A stretch of DNA of 31,487 bases, taken from NCBI GenBank assembly GCA_963640685.1, contig CAVIAA010000025.1:1-31487 (forward strand), read 5' to 3'. This DNA comes from SFEL01 sp963640685. GTDB lineage: Bacteria > Bacillota > Clostridia > Christensenellales > CAG-138. This document shows, piece by piece, positions 1 through 7,623 of this stretch. The notes below the pieces were generated by a model, which was not told the origin of the DNA, did not search any database, and saw only the letters and a program-made list of their open reading frames with translations. Both the position numbers and the translations under genes were made by a program. The first letter of the stretch is position 1. Every line of letters starts with the position of its first letter.

Positions 1-86
1 ATGTGTTCGTAAACGATGCCAAATGTGGTTACGGCATATACGCTTGGTGGATGAATCTGGTCGCAGAGGGAAAAACAGACAAATAA
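1..86 (+). CDS. spoIVB: SpoIVB stage IV sporulation serine peptidase, C-terminal end (partial)
   Basis: The reading frame from base 3 is open to a TAA at 84-86 and encodes about 27 residues beginning VFVNDAKCGYGIY. This resembles the last strand and helix of the S55 peptidase domain of SpoIVB, where family members end in a phrase like HVFVNDPTRGYGIFIENML. SpoIVB is secreted from the forespore and cleaves SpoIVFA to start pro-sigma-K processing. The position just upstream of spo0A is the classical spoIVB-spo0A order of Bacilli and Clostridia, which supports the call more than the short peptide alone. The catalytic serine and the PDZ domain lie outside the window. Confidence 0.8.
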   Translation, partial: VFVNDAKCGYGIYAWWMNLVAEGKTDK

Positions 87-136
87 AGACAAAAAATTTT
101 TCTTTTACTGTTCCCAAATGGCGGGTAGAATGGTAT

Positions 137-157
137 TATAATAGTATTGTATATAAT
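137..157 (+). promoter_or_regulatory. Candidate -10 elements upstream of spo0A
   Basis: The 107-base gap between spoIVB and spo0A is AT-rich and holds two perfect TATAAT boxes, at 137-142 and 152-157, the second 37 bases before the ATG. No convincing -35 hexamer lies at the right distance from either, and I saw no clear sigma-H promoter or Spo0A box (TGTCGAA) here. A vegetative promoter is plausible but not proven. Confidence 0.3.
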
Positions 158-193
158 CATATGGTCATATTGTGTAAAAATTGACGCTACGGG

Positions 194-994
194 ATGAACA
201 GAAGAATGAAGACAGAAAAGATTAAGATCCTCATTGCGAAAAATGACCCCGAGTACTGTGCGGCGCTGACGGAACAGCTGGAGGCGGTTGGACGCTTTGA
301 AGTGCTGCCGCCGGTATATGAGTCGGCTCAGGTTCTCGACAGGTTAAAGCAGGGCAAGCCCGACCTGCTTTTGCTCGGTGCTGCTATGGAGGGCGGAGAC
401 GGCATAGAACTGCTCAGAAAAATACGCGGCTGCAGCGAGGGCAGGAACACTGCGGTGATCGTAATTACACCGGTGATAAACGATAAGGTCGTCGCCCTTT
501 ATCGGAACCTTGATGCAGCGTTTGTGCTGCACAGCAGAGCCACCGTTAGAGCTGCCTTCAGCAGGATAGTGAGCTTGACCATGCACGACGAGGCTGGAAG
601 AAAGCTTCTGAGGCAGTTGTTCATCGAAGAGCGGGAGCTGCAGGCTAAGAACATTACAACGGCCTACATAAGAGCTATGGGGCTACAGGCTAATCTTGCC
701 GGCTACAATCAGGTGAGAGAAGCTATACTGTACTGTGTGCGTATAGGAAGCTGCCATGTAAACCTTTCAAAGGATGTATACGTAGAGGTCGCGAGAAAAA
801 CAAAAGCTACACCGAAACAAGCGGAAAGGAATATACGCACTGTGATAGATGTTGCGTGGAGCAACCCGAAGTTTGCCGAGAGACACGAAAAGTACTTTGG
901 AAATACCATAAGCGCGGCAAGCGGCAGACCGACAAACAAGGAATTTATTACCATAATCGCAGATAAGGTCATCGGAAAGCTGCGCAACAGCTAA
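194..994 (+). CDS. spo0A: Spo0A-type sporulation master regulator with a degenerate receiver domain
   Basis: Spo0A is the response regulator that commits Bacillota to sporulation. Residues about 9-125 align with the receiver domain and residues about 155-264 with the Spo0A-specific DNA-binding domain, ending in the well-kept segment GRPTNKEFITIIADK. The receiver has lost its chemistry: the acidic pair is K16-N17 (normally Asp-Asp), the phospho-acceptor aspartate is G62 in LLLLGAAM (normally VLDIIMP), and the switch lysine is H113 in VLHSR (normally ILKPF). Only the conserved threonine (T92) remains. The linker between domains is shorter than in Bacillus. Location after spoIVB argues that this is the orthologous locus. 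The start is uncertain: ATG 194 has no spaced Shine-Dalgarno, and ATG 206 would give the usual N-terminus close to the receiver. Confidence 0.88.
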   Translation: MNRRMKTEKIKILIAKNDPEYCAALTEQLEAVGRFEVLPPVYESAQVLDRLKQGKPDLLLLGAAMEGGDGIELLRKIRGCSEGRNTAVIVITPVINDKVVALYRNLDAAFVLHSRATVRAAFSRIVSLTMHDEAGRKLLRQLFIEERELQAKNITTAYIRAMGLQANLAGYNQVREAILYCVRIGSCHVNLSKDVYVEVARKTKATPKQAERNIRTVIDVAWSNPKFAERHEKYFGNTISAASGRPTNKEFITIIADKVIGKLRNS

Positions 995-1067
995 AAGAAT
1001 CGAACATCACCGGATGACGGAATTACCGTGGTGTCATCAAATAAAGATTGAAAGGCATATTGCTATC

Positions 1068-2240
1068 ATGGCAAAAAAACGAGCAACGATAATAGTACTT
1101 GACAGCGCAGGCATAGGCTATCTTCCCGATGCGGCGGAGTTTGGTGACGTCGGGGCGAATACTTTCTGCAATATTTACAAAAAACGTGGGCATCTCGATA
1201 TACCCAATATGCAGTCACTCGGCATAGGAAAGATCGAGGGCGCAAGTCTCGGCAGCTATGACGGGAGCATAATAGGCTGCTATGGGCGCTCGATGGAAAA
1301 GACAAAGGCGAAGGATACTACATGCGGTCATTGGGAAATGACCGGCATAATAATGGACAAGCCCTTCAAGACCTATCCAAACGGCTTCCCAAGGCGCATA
1401 ATGGATAAATTTGAGCAGGCCATAGGCCGCGGGACGCTTGGCAACTGCGTGGCCTCCGGCACTGTCATAATTCAAGAGCTGGGCGATGAGCACGTTGCGA
1501 CAGGCAAGCCAATAGTATACACCTCGGCGGACAGTGTATTCCAGATAGCCGCGCACGAGGAGGTTATACCGCCGCAGGAGCTTTATTCCATGTGCGAAAA
1601 GGCGAGGGCGATACTTCAGGGAGACGACCTTGTGGGGCGGGTCATAGCGCGCCCGTTTATAGGCAGCAGCGGCAAATATACCCGCACAGAGCGCCGCAGG
1701 GATTATGCGATACCGCCGATAGCGGATACCATACTCGACGGGCTTACGGCAAAGGGCTTTGAAACCGTTGCGGTCGGAAAGATTGAAGATATATTCCACA
1801 AGCGGGGCATAACCACGGTAAACCACACCACTAACAACCCCGCCGGCATAGAGGCTACAATAGATTTTCTGAAAAACGGCACAGGCAGCTTCATATTCAC
1901 CAACCTTGTGGATACCGACGCGCTGTACGGCCACCGAAACGACGTTGAGGGCTATGCAAAGGCACTTGAGTACTTTGACAGCAAGCTGCCCGAAATAATG
2001 ACATGCATGACGGACGATGATATACTAATAGTGACGGCAGACCACGGATGTGACCCGACATTTCCTGGTACGGATCACACGCGGGAGTACATACCCATAC
2101 TTGTATACGGCAAAAAGCTGAAGCAGGGCGTCCCCATCGGCACGCGGCAGACCTTTGCCGATATCGGCTGCACGGTATACGAGTACATAACCGGTGAAAG
2201 CTGGTATATCGGCACCTCCTTCCTAAAGGAAATACTGTAA
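1068..2240 (+). CDS. deoB: Phosphopentomutase (DeoB)
   Basis: The protein interconverts ribose-1-phosphate or deoxyribose-1-phosphate with the 5-phosphates in nucleoside salvage, in the cytosol. It is 390 residues long, normal for the family, and belongs to the alkaline phosphatase superfamily. Visible signatures are the metal ligand D12 in VLDSAGIG, the phospho-threonine site T85 in KDTTCGHWEM, the VDTDALYGHRND segment and the C-terminal metal motif TADHGCDPTFPGTDH. The start at 1068 (MAKKRATI) is preferred over an in-frame codon at 1014 because family members begin just before the first beta strand; AAAGG lies at 1050-1054. In Bacillus subtilis deoB (drm) precedes pupG and dacF, and here a DacF-like gene follows directly. 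Confidence 0.95.
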   Translation: MAKKRATIIVLDSAGIGYLPDAAEFGDVGANTFCNIYKKRGHLDIPNMQSLGIGKIEGASLGSYDGSIIGCYGRSMEKTKAKDTTCGHWEMTGIIMDKPFKTYPNGFPRRIMDKFEQAIGRGTLGNCVASGTVIIQELGDEHVATGKPIVYTSADSVFQIAAHEEVIPPQELYSMCEKARAILQGDDLVGRVIARPFIGSSGKYTRTERRRDYAIPPIADTILDGLTAKGFETVAVGKIEDIFHKRGITTVNHTTNNPAGIEATIDFLKNGTGSFIFTNLVDTDALYGHRNDVEGYAKALEYFDSKLPEIMTCMTDDDILIVTADHGCDPTFPGTDHTREYIPILVYGKKLKQGVPIGTRQTFADIGCTVYEYITGESWYIGTSFLKEIL

Positions 2241-2263
2241 AATTCATTTTTCGGCGCAATAAT

Positions 2264-2311
2264 GGCCTCCCCTGCCTAATATCAATAAATATCGGCAAAG
2301 GAGGTCTTTTT
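2264..2311 (+). terminator. Hairpin plus T-run after deoB that also contains the next gene's ribosome-binding site
   Basis: GGCCTCC at 2264-2270 pairs with GGAGGTC at 2300-2306 (one G-U), with an inner TGCC/GGCA helix (2273-2276 with 2294-2297), followed by TTTTT at 2307-2311. It could end deoB transcripts. The 3' arm contains the AAAGGAGG ribosome-binding site of the gene starting at 2312, so it could equally mask translation. Confidence 0.45.
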
Positions 2312-3442
2312 ATGGTCAAAAGGCGTTTGGCGGCTGCTGCTGCCATATGTATGCTGTTGATATGCAGTGCTGCATATGGAGAATACCCGGTGGATATATC
2401 CGGCCTTGGCGCTGCGGCACTCAGCGAATGCGGCAGCGGTACTGCGGTCATAAGCTGTAACTCGGAGGAAAAACTGGAGGTTGGCGGGCTGGGGAGGCTG
2501 CCGCTGCTGCTTGCCGCCTGCGAAAGAATAGATGGCGGAGGACTTGCCCTTACGGATACCGTCACCATCAGCCGCGAGGCAGCGGCAGCCTCGGGGCCAA
2601 CTGCCTTTCTTGAGGCAAATGAAAGGGTGGAGGTGTCAATGCTGCTCAAGGCTGCGGCGGTGATATGCGCTGGAGACGCGATATGTGCCCTTGCGGAGGG
2701 GACATACGGCTCGCTTGAGGCCTGTGCGGTGGCGGCGCATCAGCGGCTCGATGAGCTTGGTGTAACGGCAGCTGAAGGCGATATCGCAGGTGGAAACATA
2801 AGGCTTTCTGCAGATGAGCTTACAGCGATAGGCAGGGCGCTCATGCGCAGCGAATGCTTTTTGCTGTACAGCGGCATATTCTACGACGAAATACGGCACG
2901 AGGACGGAAGAACGACCGAGCTTGCGAGCTCCAACCGGCTCATAAAGAGCTGTGCCGGAACAAACGGGATAGCGACCGGTTCTTCCGCTTCGGCGGGGTA
3001 CTGTGGCGTGTTTTCGGTAAAAAGGGGAGAAACCGCGTATGTTTGCGCCGTTATTGGAGCTAAAAGCTCTGCGGAGAGGGCGGAAAAGGCTAAAGCTATG
3101 CTGGAATACGCTTTCGGCGCATATGAAGTAATAACCGCTGCAAGTGCAGGCGAATGCATAGCTACGGTTGGGGTAAAAAACGGCACGCAGACTGCGGTTG
3201 AACTGACGGCAAGTGATGATGCCGTCTGCCTGCTGCCTAAGGGGGCAGAATTGGAGGTAAAAAGCGATATACCTGAGGTGCTTGAGGCGCCTATATTTGC
3301 CGGAGAGAGGCTGGGCAGCGTTTCTTATGGCTATAACGGCGAGGAGATTGCACGTGTTGAGCTCACATCTGCCTGTAAAATACCTAAGGCAGGAACCGCG
3401 CATTATTGCGGGCAGATAATGCTTGAGTGGCTGCACGCCTGA
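2312..3442 (+). CDS. DacF-like D-Ala-D-Ala carboxypeptidase homologue lacking the catalytic residues
   Basis: This 376-residue exported protein has a signal peptide (residues 1-23, KRR then a hydrophobic run) and the fold of low-molecular-weight penicillin-binding proteins (peptidase S11) followed by a PBP5-C-like beta domain from about residue 270. Aligned by eye with the intact paralogue at 6487-7602, the SxxK motif is G59-L-G-R62, the SxN motif is C119-A-G121 and the KTG motif is A221-T-G. Nucleophile and general base are therefore gone, so carboxypeptidase activity is not expected. Surrounding structural segments, such as SNRLIKS and the AGYCGVFS strand after the third motif, are retained, and the frame is intact over 1.1 kb, which argues against a decaying pseudogene. 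The position after deoB matches dacF in Bacillus. It may bind muropeptides or a partner protein; this is inference. The ATG is 7 bases after AAAGGAGG. Confidence 0.75.
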   Translation: MVKRRLAAAAAICMLLICSAAYGEYPVDISGLGAAALSECGSGTAVISCNSEEKLEVGGLGRLPLLLAACERIDGGGLALTDTVTISREAAAASGPTAFLEANERVEVSMLLKAAAVICAGDAICALAEGTYGSLEACAVAAHQRLDELGVTAAEGDIAGGNIRLSADELTAIGRALMRSECFLLYSGIFYDEIRHEDGRTTELASSNRLIKSCAGTNGIATGSSASAGYCGVFSVKRGETAYVCAVIGAKSSAERAEKAKAMLEYAFGAYEVITAASAGECIATVGVKNGTQTAVELTASDDAVCLLPKGAELEVKSDIPEVLEAPIFAGERLGSVSYGYNGEEIARVELTSACKIPKAGTAHYCGQIMLEWLHA

Positions 3443-3507
3443 AAGCGGGGACGGTTGCATACTTTGCGGCGATAGCGTATAATAGCTTTATATGCTGTTT
3501 AGGAGAA

Positions 3508-4194
3508 ATGCAATTGCTTAGTGGTATTATAAACGGGATTTCGGGCTCATTGGGCTCGTATGTAATGGAGCTGCTTTACAGGCTGCCGGCAATACTCATA
3601 GCCCTTTCCTTTCACGAATGGGCTCATGCTTATGCTGCGTACCGGCTGGGCGACCCTACCGCCTACAACATGGGCAGAATGACCATCAACCCTTTGGCGC
3701 ATGTCGACCCGATAGGTATGCTGCTTATGGTGCTTGTGCGCTTCGGCTGGGCAAAGCCGGTGCCGATAAACACGCGCAACTTCAGCCACCCGAGGAGGGA
3801 TGAAATAATAGTATCCCTCGCTGGAGTAGCCATGAACCTGCTGCTGGCTTTTGTCAGCATGCTGGTTTTCTTTGGCCTTATGCTTTTAGGCAAAGCAGAT
3901 AACGCGGCGCTGAATACCATAATTTACTACTTCTATTTTATCAACCTTGGGCTCTGCGTGTTCAACATCCTGCCGATACCGCCGCTGGACGGCCACCATG
4001 TCGTATCCTGCCTGCTTATGCGCAGCATTGGCCCGAAGCCGTTCTGGTTCTTGGAAAGGTACGGCTTTTACATACTGGTCGTGCTGCTCATGACCGGCTG
4101 GCTGGACGGAGTAATGTCGAGCATGGTCAGCTTTATCATGTCCGGCATGATGAACCTTTGCTCCGGCATATACGGCCTTTTTGGGCTGATGTAA
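3508..4194 (+). CDS. Site-2-protease-like M50 membrane zinc metalloprotease
   Basis: The protein has the M50 signatures within membrane segments: the zinc motif HEWAH (H36, E37, H40) and the second metal motif N153-ILPIPPLD161-G. At least four hydrophobic segments fit an integral membrane protease of about 228 residues that cuts substrates within the bilayer. It belongs to the short YwhC-type group without PDZ domain that often sits directly upstream of scpA in Clostridia. The substrate is unknown. The in-frame codon at 3427 would overlap the previous gene, so a later start is better: ATG 3508 is only 2 bases from AGGAG at 3501-3505, and TTG 3514 would have the ideal 8-base spacing. The stop is 1 base before scpA. 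Confidence 0.87.
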   Translation: MQLLSGIINGISGSLGSYVMELLYRLPAILIALSFHEWAHAYAAYRLGDPTAYNMGRMTINPLAHVDPIGMLLMVLVRFGWAKPVPINTRNFSHPRRDEIIVSLAGVAMNLLLAFVSMLVFFGLMLLGKADNAALNTIIYYFYFINLGLCVFNILPIPPLDGHHVVSCLLMRSIGPKPFWFLERYGFYILVVLLMTGWLDGVMSSMVSFIMSGMMNLCSGIYGLFGLM

Positions 4195-4195
4195 T

Positions 4196-4957
4196 ATGGC
4201 ATATGAAGTAAACTTAAAGGAGTTTCAAGGGCCGCTGGATCTGCTGCTGCATCTCATCGAGCAGGCGGAGGTGGATATAAAGGACATATTCATTTCCGAA
4301 ATAACGGCGCAATACCTTGAATATATGAACCAGATCGACTCCCTGGATATGGACACGGCAAGCGAGTTTTTAACTATGGCCGCGACGCTCGTGTATATAA
4401 AGTCGCGCTCTCTGCTGCCAAAGCCGCCAAGGGAGGAGCAGGAGGAGGAAGACCCGGAGGAGGCTCTTATACGTCAGCTGCGTGAATACAGGGCTGCGAA
4501 GGAGGCGGGCGAAAAGCTGCGCATGCTCCTTGAAAACGCGAGAGGAATATATGCAAAGCTGCCAGAGGAGTTTCCGCTTCCGCCGCAGGAGATACTGCTG
4601 GAGGAATCCTCCGTGCAGAGCCTTTTTTCCGCCTTCGCGGAGCTTATGGAGAGGCGCAGGGAGGAGAAGGCGCATGAAATAACCTCTGCCGAGGTGCGGG
4701 ATGATCGCTTTACGATTAGGAGTCAGCTGATAAAGGTACGCAGCGTGCTGCGCGAAAGGGAGAGCGTGCCATTTGAGGAGCTTTTTGAGCAAAACGCGCC
4801 TAAGATGGAAATGATAGTTACATTTATGGCGCTCTTGGATATGCTCATGCGGGGCGAGATACATATAAAGCAGCATCGGCCGTATGAAATGATAACCGTA
4901 ACGGCAAAGGCTCTCCGCGAAAACGATGAGGATGCGGAGTACATGGACGAGCAATGA
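4196..4957 (+). CDS. scpA: Segregation and condensation protein A
   Basis: ScpA is the kleisin subunit of the bacterial SMC-ScpAB condensin, bridging SMC heads and the ScpB dimer for chromosome compaction. The N-terminus with EFQGPLDLLLHLIE and the following EITAQYLEYM helix are hallmarks, followed by an acidic, Glu-rich stretch (residues about 80-100) and a C-terminal winged-helix region. The length (253 residues) is typical. It starts 1 base after the M50 gene with no strong Shine-Dalgarno, so translational coupling is likely, and it is followed 14 bases later by scpB. Confidence 0.95.
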   Translation: MAYEVNLKEFQGPLDLLLHLIEQAEVDIKDIFISEITAQYLEYMNQIDSLDMDTASEFLTMAATLVYIKSRSLLPKPPREEQEEEDPEEALIRQLREYRAAKEAGEKLRMLLENARGIYAKLPEEFPLPPQEILLEESSVQSLFSAFAELMERRREEKAHEITSAEVRDDRFTIRSQLIKVRSVLRERESVPFEELFEQNAPKMEMIVTFMALLDMLMRGEIHIKQHRPYEMITVTAKALRENDEDAEYMDEQ

Positions 4958-4971
4958 TCGAAGGATAAAAG

Positions 4972-5499
4972 ATGCAGGACGAGAGATATTCGGCGATAGA
5001 GTGTATACTCTTCGTATCCGGCGAGCCGGTCTCGCTGGTTCAGCTCCAGCGGGCGCTGGATATTACAGGCATAGAGATGAACGCCATAATTCACAACATG
5101 GAAAAGCTATACCGCGAGGAGGAAAGGGGCGTTCAGCTGTATATTACCGATGATACGGTGCAGCTTGTTTCAAACAAAAAATACGCGGGCTACATTGAGG
5201 AGCTGCTTCAGCCGGCTCAGACCAAGAGCTTTACGCAGGCGATGCTGGAAACGCTTTCAATAATCGCGTACCGTCAGCCCGTAACGAGGGCGGACATAGA
5301 GGCGGTTCGCGGAGTCAGGTGCGATTATTCCGTGAGCCAGCTACTGAAGCTCGGTCTCGTACAGGAGCTTGGGCGGCGGAATTCGGTCGGACGGCCGATG
5401 ATGTTTGGCACGACTGATGCGTTTTTGCGGCAGTTTGGTATACACTCGATAGAGGAGCTGCCGGAGTACGGCACATTCGCTGCGGAACCTGAGGAATAA
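4972..5499 (+). CDS. scpB: Segregation and condensation protein B
   Basis: ScpB forms a dimer of two winged-helix domains that binds the ScpA linker in the SMC complex. The sequence shows the family signatures AIECILFVSGEPVS at the start, ETLSIIAYRQPVTRADIE in the middle and the GRRNSVGRPMMFGTTD segment near residues 134-149. The length is 175 residues, normal for Firmicutes. AAGGAT lies just before the ATG. It is part of the same tight gene string as scpA. Confidence 0.95.
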   Translation: MQDERYSAIECILFVSGEPVSLVQLQRALDITGIEMNAIIHNMEKLYREEERGVQLYITDDTVQLVSNKKYAGYIEELLQPAQTKSFTQAMLETLSIIAYRQPVTRADIEAVRGVRCDYSVSQLLKLGLVQELGRRNSVGRPMMFGTTDAFLRQFGIHSIEELPEYGTFAAEPEE

Positions 5500-5517
5500 C
5501 CTTCATAAAACCCACTT

Positions 5518-6078
5518 ATGCAAGCAATACTAAGGGCTATGAAAGTAGCCCTTATTTTATTTGCGCTTCCGCTCCTGCTGCTTTTTTGTCCGCTTGTGGC
5601 AGAGCTGTTCCTTGAGCTGAGGCTGAGGTGTTTCAGCTGCCGTATAAGGCTGAACATACTTTGCTTTATGCACCTCAAAGCAGAGGTGCTTTTGACATGG
5701 CTGCCGCTTGAAGCGGCTCTATACATAAACGGCAGAAGGGTGCGCTTAAAAATGACGAGGATGCGTATTTCGCCGCTGTCGGCTTGGAGAGGGATAAGAG
5801 TAAAACTGATGCATATAACGGGTGACATCGGCTTGGCAAGTAACGGCGCGGGTACCGTCATCGTGGCCGGGATAATAAATGAGCTGCTGTGCGGCCTGTG
5901 CATTTTTTCCTGTGCGGACGACGCGCGGTGCGACATCCGCCCCGCATTTGACCGAAACGTTTTGTGCATTAATTTGGAAGGCATAGCCCAAATAATTCCG
6001 GCGCAGATTATATTTGCCGAGGTAAAGCGGCAAATCATAACAAAGCGGGAGGAGACGAGAAAAAATGCATCCTGTTGA
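5518..6078 (+). CDS. YtfI-like (DUF2953-type) small membrane-associated protein
   Basis: This 186-residue protein begins with one strong hydrophobic segment (residues about 8-30) and then a basic, beta-rich region. No catalytic motif is visible. It lies between scpB and ytfJ, the position held by DUF2953 proteins such as Bacillus YtfI, and the last 14 bases overlap ytfJ; the assignment rests mainly on this context and on the N-terminal topology. The function is unknown; co-occurrence with ytfJ suggests a sporulation link. The start is unclear: ATG 5518 has no Shine-Dalgarno, and ATG 5539 has AAGGG only 2 bases before it. Confidence 0.6.
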   Translation: MQAILRAMKVALILFALPLLLLFCPLVAELFLELRLRCFSCRIRLNILCFMHLKAEVLLTWLPLEAALYINGRRVRLKMTRMRISPLSAWRGIRVKLMHITGDIGLASNGAGTVIVAGIINELLCGLCIFSCADDARCDIRPAFDRNVLCINLEGIAQIIPAQIIFAEVKRQIITKREETRKNASC

Positions 6079-6490
6079 AAACATAATGAAAACCACCATG
6101 GAACAGCTAAGGGAGATGGCCGATGTGAATACCGTTGTGGGCAAGCCGGTTCTTACGGCAGGCGAAACTATGATATTGCCGGTCTCGCGGCTTTCCATGG
6201 GCTTCATGTCGGGCGGGGGTGAATATGGCGAGAAAAAGGGAAGGAGCCCCATCCAAAAGAGCAGCGAGGAAATGGAAGGGGCAAGGTTTCCGTTTGCAGG
6301 CGCCGCCGTTGCAGGCATAACTATAACACCGGTAGCCTTTCTTTCGGTGAATAACGGCAGCGTAAAGGTCATGCCTGCGGACTATGACTCTGCCTTTGAC
6401 CGGGCGGTGGAGATACTGCCCGAGCTCATAGAGACGGTCGAGCAGGCGGTAAAGAAGGAAAAACCCTGCGGCTGCCACGTTGTCGAATGA
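6065..6490 (+). CDS. ytfJ: GerW/YtfJ family sporulation protein
   Basis: The protein (141 residues) matches the YtfJ family: an N-terminal HPVENIMKTTMEQLREM segment, then VNTVVGKPV, the ILPVSRLSMGFMSGGG beta/glycine segment and the ITPVAFLSV strand. Bacillus GerW (YtfJ) is made in the forespore and is needed for germination with certain receptors; its molecular activity is not known. The C-terminus here is a charged helix ending in CGCHVVE. GGGAGGAG lies about 10 bases before the ATG. The 5' end overlaps the ytfI-like gene by 14 bases, and the 3' end overlaps the carboxypeptidase gene as ATGA. Confidence 0.9.
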   Translation: MHPVENIMKTTMEQLREMADVNTVVGKPVLTAGETMILPVSRLSMGFMSGGGEYGEKKGRSPIQKSSEEMEGARFPFAGAAVAGITITPVAFLSVNNGSVKVMPADYDSAFDRAVEILPELIETVEQAVKKEKPCGCHVVE

Positions 6491-7602
6491 AGCGGCGGTT
6501 CGTTCGCGCGTTGCTGCTCTGTCTGTCGGTAATAGCGCTGTGCTTTCCGGCGGCGTCGTTTGCTCTGGACGTATCGGCTGATGGTGCGGTGCTTATAGAA
6601 GCGCGCACCGGCAAGGTGCTTTGGGCCAAGAACGCGCACGAAAAGCTGCCTATGGCCAGCACGACAAAGATAATGACGGCGTTGCTCGCAATAGAAAACG
6701 GCGATCTTGATGATATCGTCGAAACCGACGCAACGGCATACGGGGTTGAGGGCTCAAGCATATATCTTGAATATCAGGAGAAGATCAGCCTGAGGGATCT
6801 GCTTTACGGGCTGATGCTTTCATCCGGCAACGATGCGGCGGTGGCGATAGCGGTGCACATAGGCAAGGGGACAAATAAATTTGCCGAGATGATGAACGAG
6901 AGAGCGGCTCAAATAGGCGCGCTGAATACCAACTTTGTCACGCCCAATGGGCTGCACAGCGAGCAACACTACACCACGGCATACGACCTTGCGCGCATTT
7001 CCGCAGAGGCTATGAAAAATCCAGTATTCCGAGAGGTGGTCTCGACCAGGTATTACCGTGCCGAAACCGGCGCAAAGCCGCGCACCTTCAAAAACAAAAA
7101 CAAAATACTATGGGAATACGATGGCGGGAGCGGAATAAAAACGGGCTATACAAAGGCGGCGGGGCGCTGCCTCGTTTTTTCTGCGGAGCGGGACGGCATG
7201 GAGGTGGTAGGCGTGGTGCTCAACTGCCCGGATATGTTTACGGCTGCAAAGCAAATGATGGATCATGCCTTTGAAAGCTACGAAACAGTTACTATGGTGC
7301 GCGCCGGAAGCATAATAGCCGGGGCAGAGGTAAGCGGCGGCGAAAAAAACATATTGGAACTGAAGGCGGGCGAGGATATAATAGTACCAGTTAGAAAGGG
7401 CGAGACCGCATCCTACCTTACCCGCGTCATATTGAACACAGGGCTGCATACGCCGATAGCCGAGGGAACCGAGCTTGGGCACATGGAGGTGCTGGATGGG
7501 GATGCGCTGCTTTGTACATGCCCGCTGCTGGCTGCGGAGGATATGCCTGGAGCAGGGATAAGGTTCTATTTTGAAAAGCTCGCGGAGCGGTTTGCTGCAT
7601 GA
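6487..7602 (+). CDS. dacB: Serine-type D-Ala-D-Ala carboxypeptidase (DacB/DacF type)
   Basis: This exported low-molecular-weight penicillin-binding protein trims the terminal D-alanine from peptidoglycan stem peptides and so sets cross-linking. It has a signal peptide (residues 1-26) and all three motifs: S58-TTK61, S113-G-N115 and K218-T-G. A PBP5-C-like domain follows from about residue 270, and the end carries a short helix (FYFEKLAERF) that could anchor it to the membrane. In the scpAB-ytfJ context it is likely the enzyme that modifies the spore cortex or forespore wall. It starts in an ATGA overlap with ytfJ, so it is translationally coupled. It is the active counterpart of the inactivated homologue at 2312-3442. 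Confidence 0.92.
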   Translation: MKRRFVRALLLCLSVIALCFPAASFALDVSADGAVLIEARTGKVLWAKNAHEKLPMASTTKIMTALLAIENGDLDDIVETDATAYGVEGSSIYLEYQEKISLRDLLYGLMLSSGNDAAVAIAVHIGKGTNKFAEMMNERAAQIGALNTNFVTPNGLHSEQHYTTAYDLARISAEAMKNPVFREVVSTRYYRAETGAKPRTFKNKNKILWEYDGGSGIKTGYTKAAGRCLVFSAERDGMEVVGVVLNCPDMFTAAKQMMDHAFESYETVTMVRAGSIIAGAEVSGGEKNILELKAGEDIIVPVRKGETASYLTRVILNTGLHTPIAEGTELGHMEVLDGDALLCTCPLLAAEDMPGAGIRFYFEKLAERFAA

Positions 7603-7603
7603 C

Positions 7604-7620
7604 CCCTCCGCGCAGGAGGG
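7604..7620 (+). promoter_or_regulatory. Hairpin masking the rluB ribosome-binding site
   Basis: CCCTCC (7604-7609) and GGAGGG (7615-7620) form a perfect 6-bp stem with a 5-base GCGCA loop. The 3' arm is the Shine-Dalgarno of rluB (start 7624). The 5' arm begins 2 bases after the upstream stop codon (TGA 7600-7602), so a ribosome finishing the upstream gene would cover it and free the site. Confidence 0.55.
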
Positions 7621-7623
7621 AAT

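Noticed and set aside
1013..1038. Hairpin GATGAC/GTCATC between spo0A and deoB
   Set aside because: Six-bp stem with a bulged interior but no following T-run, so no terminator call; too weak to claim regulation.
1215..1934. Long antisense frames inside deoB and similar ones inside other genes
   Set aside because: Composition-driven shadows of real genes with no plausible protein features.
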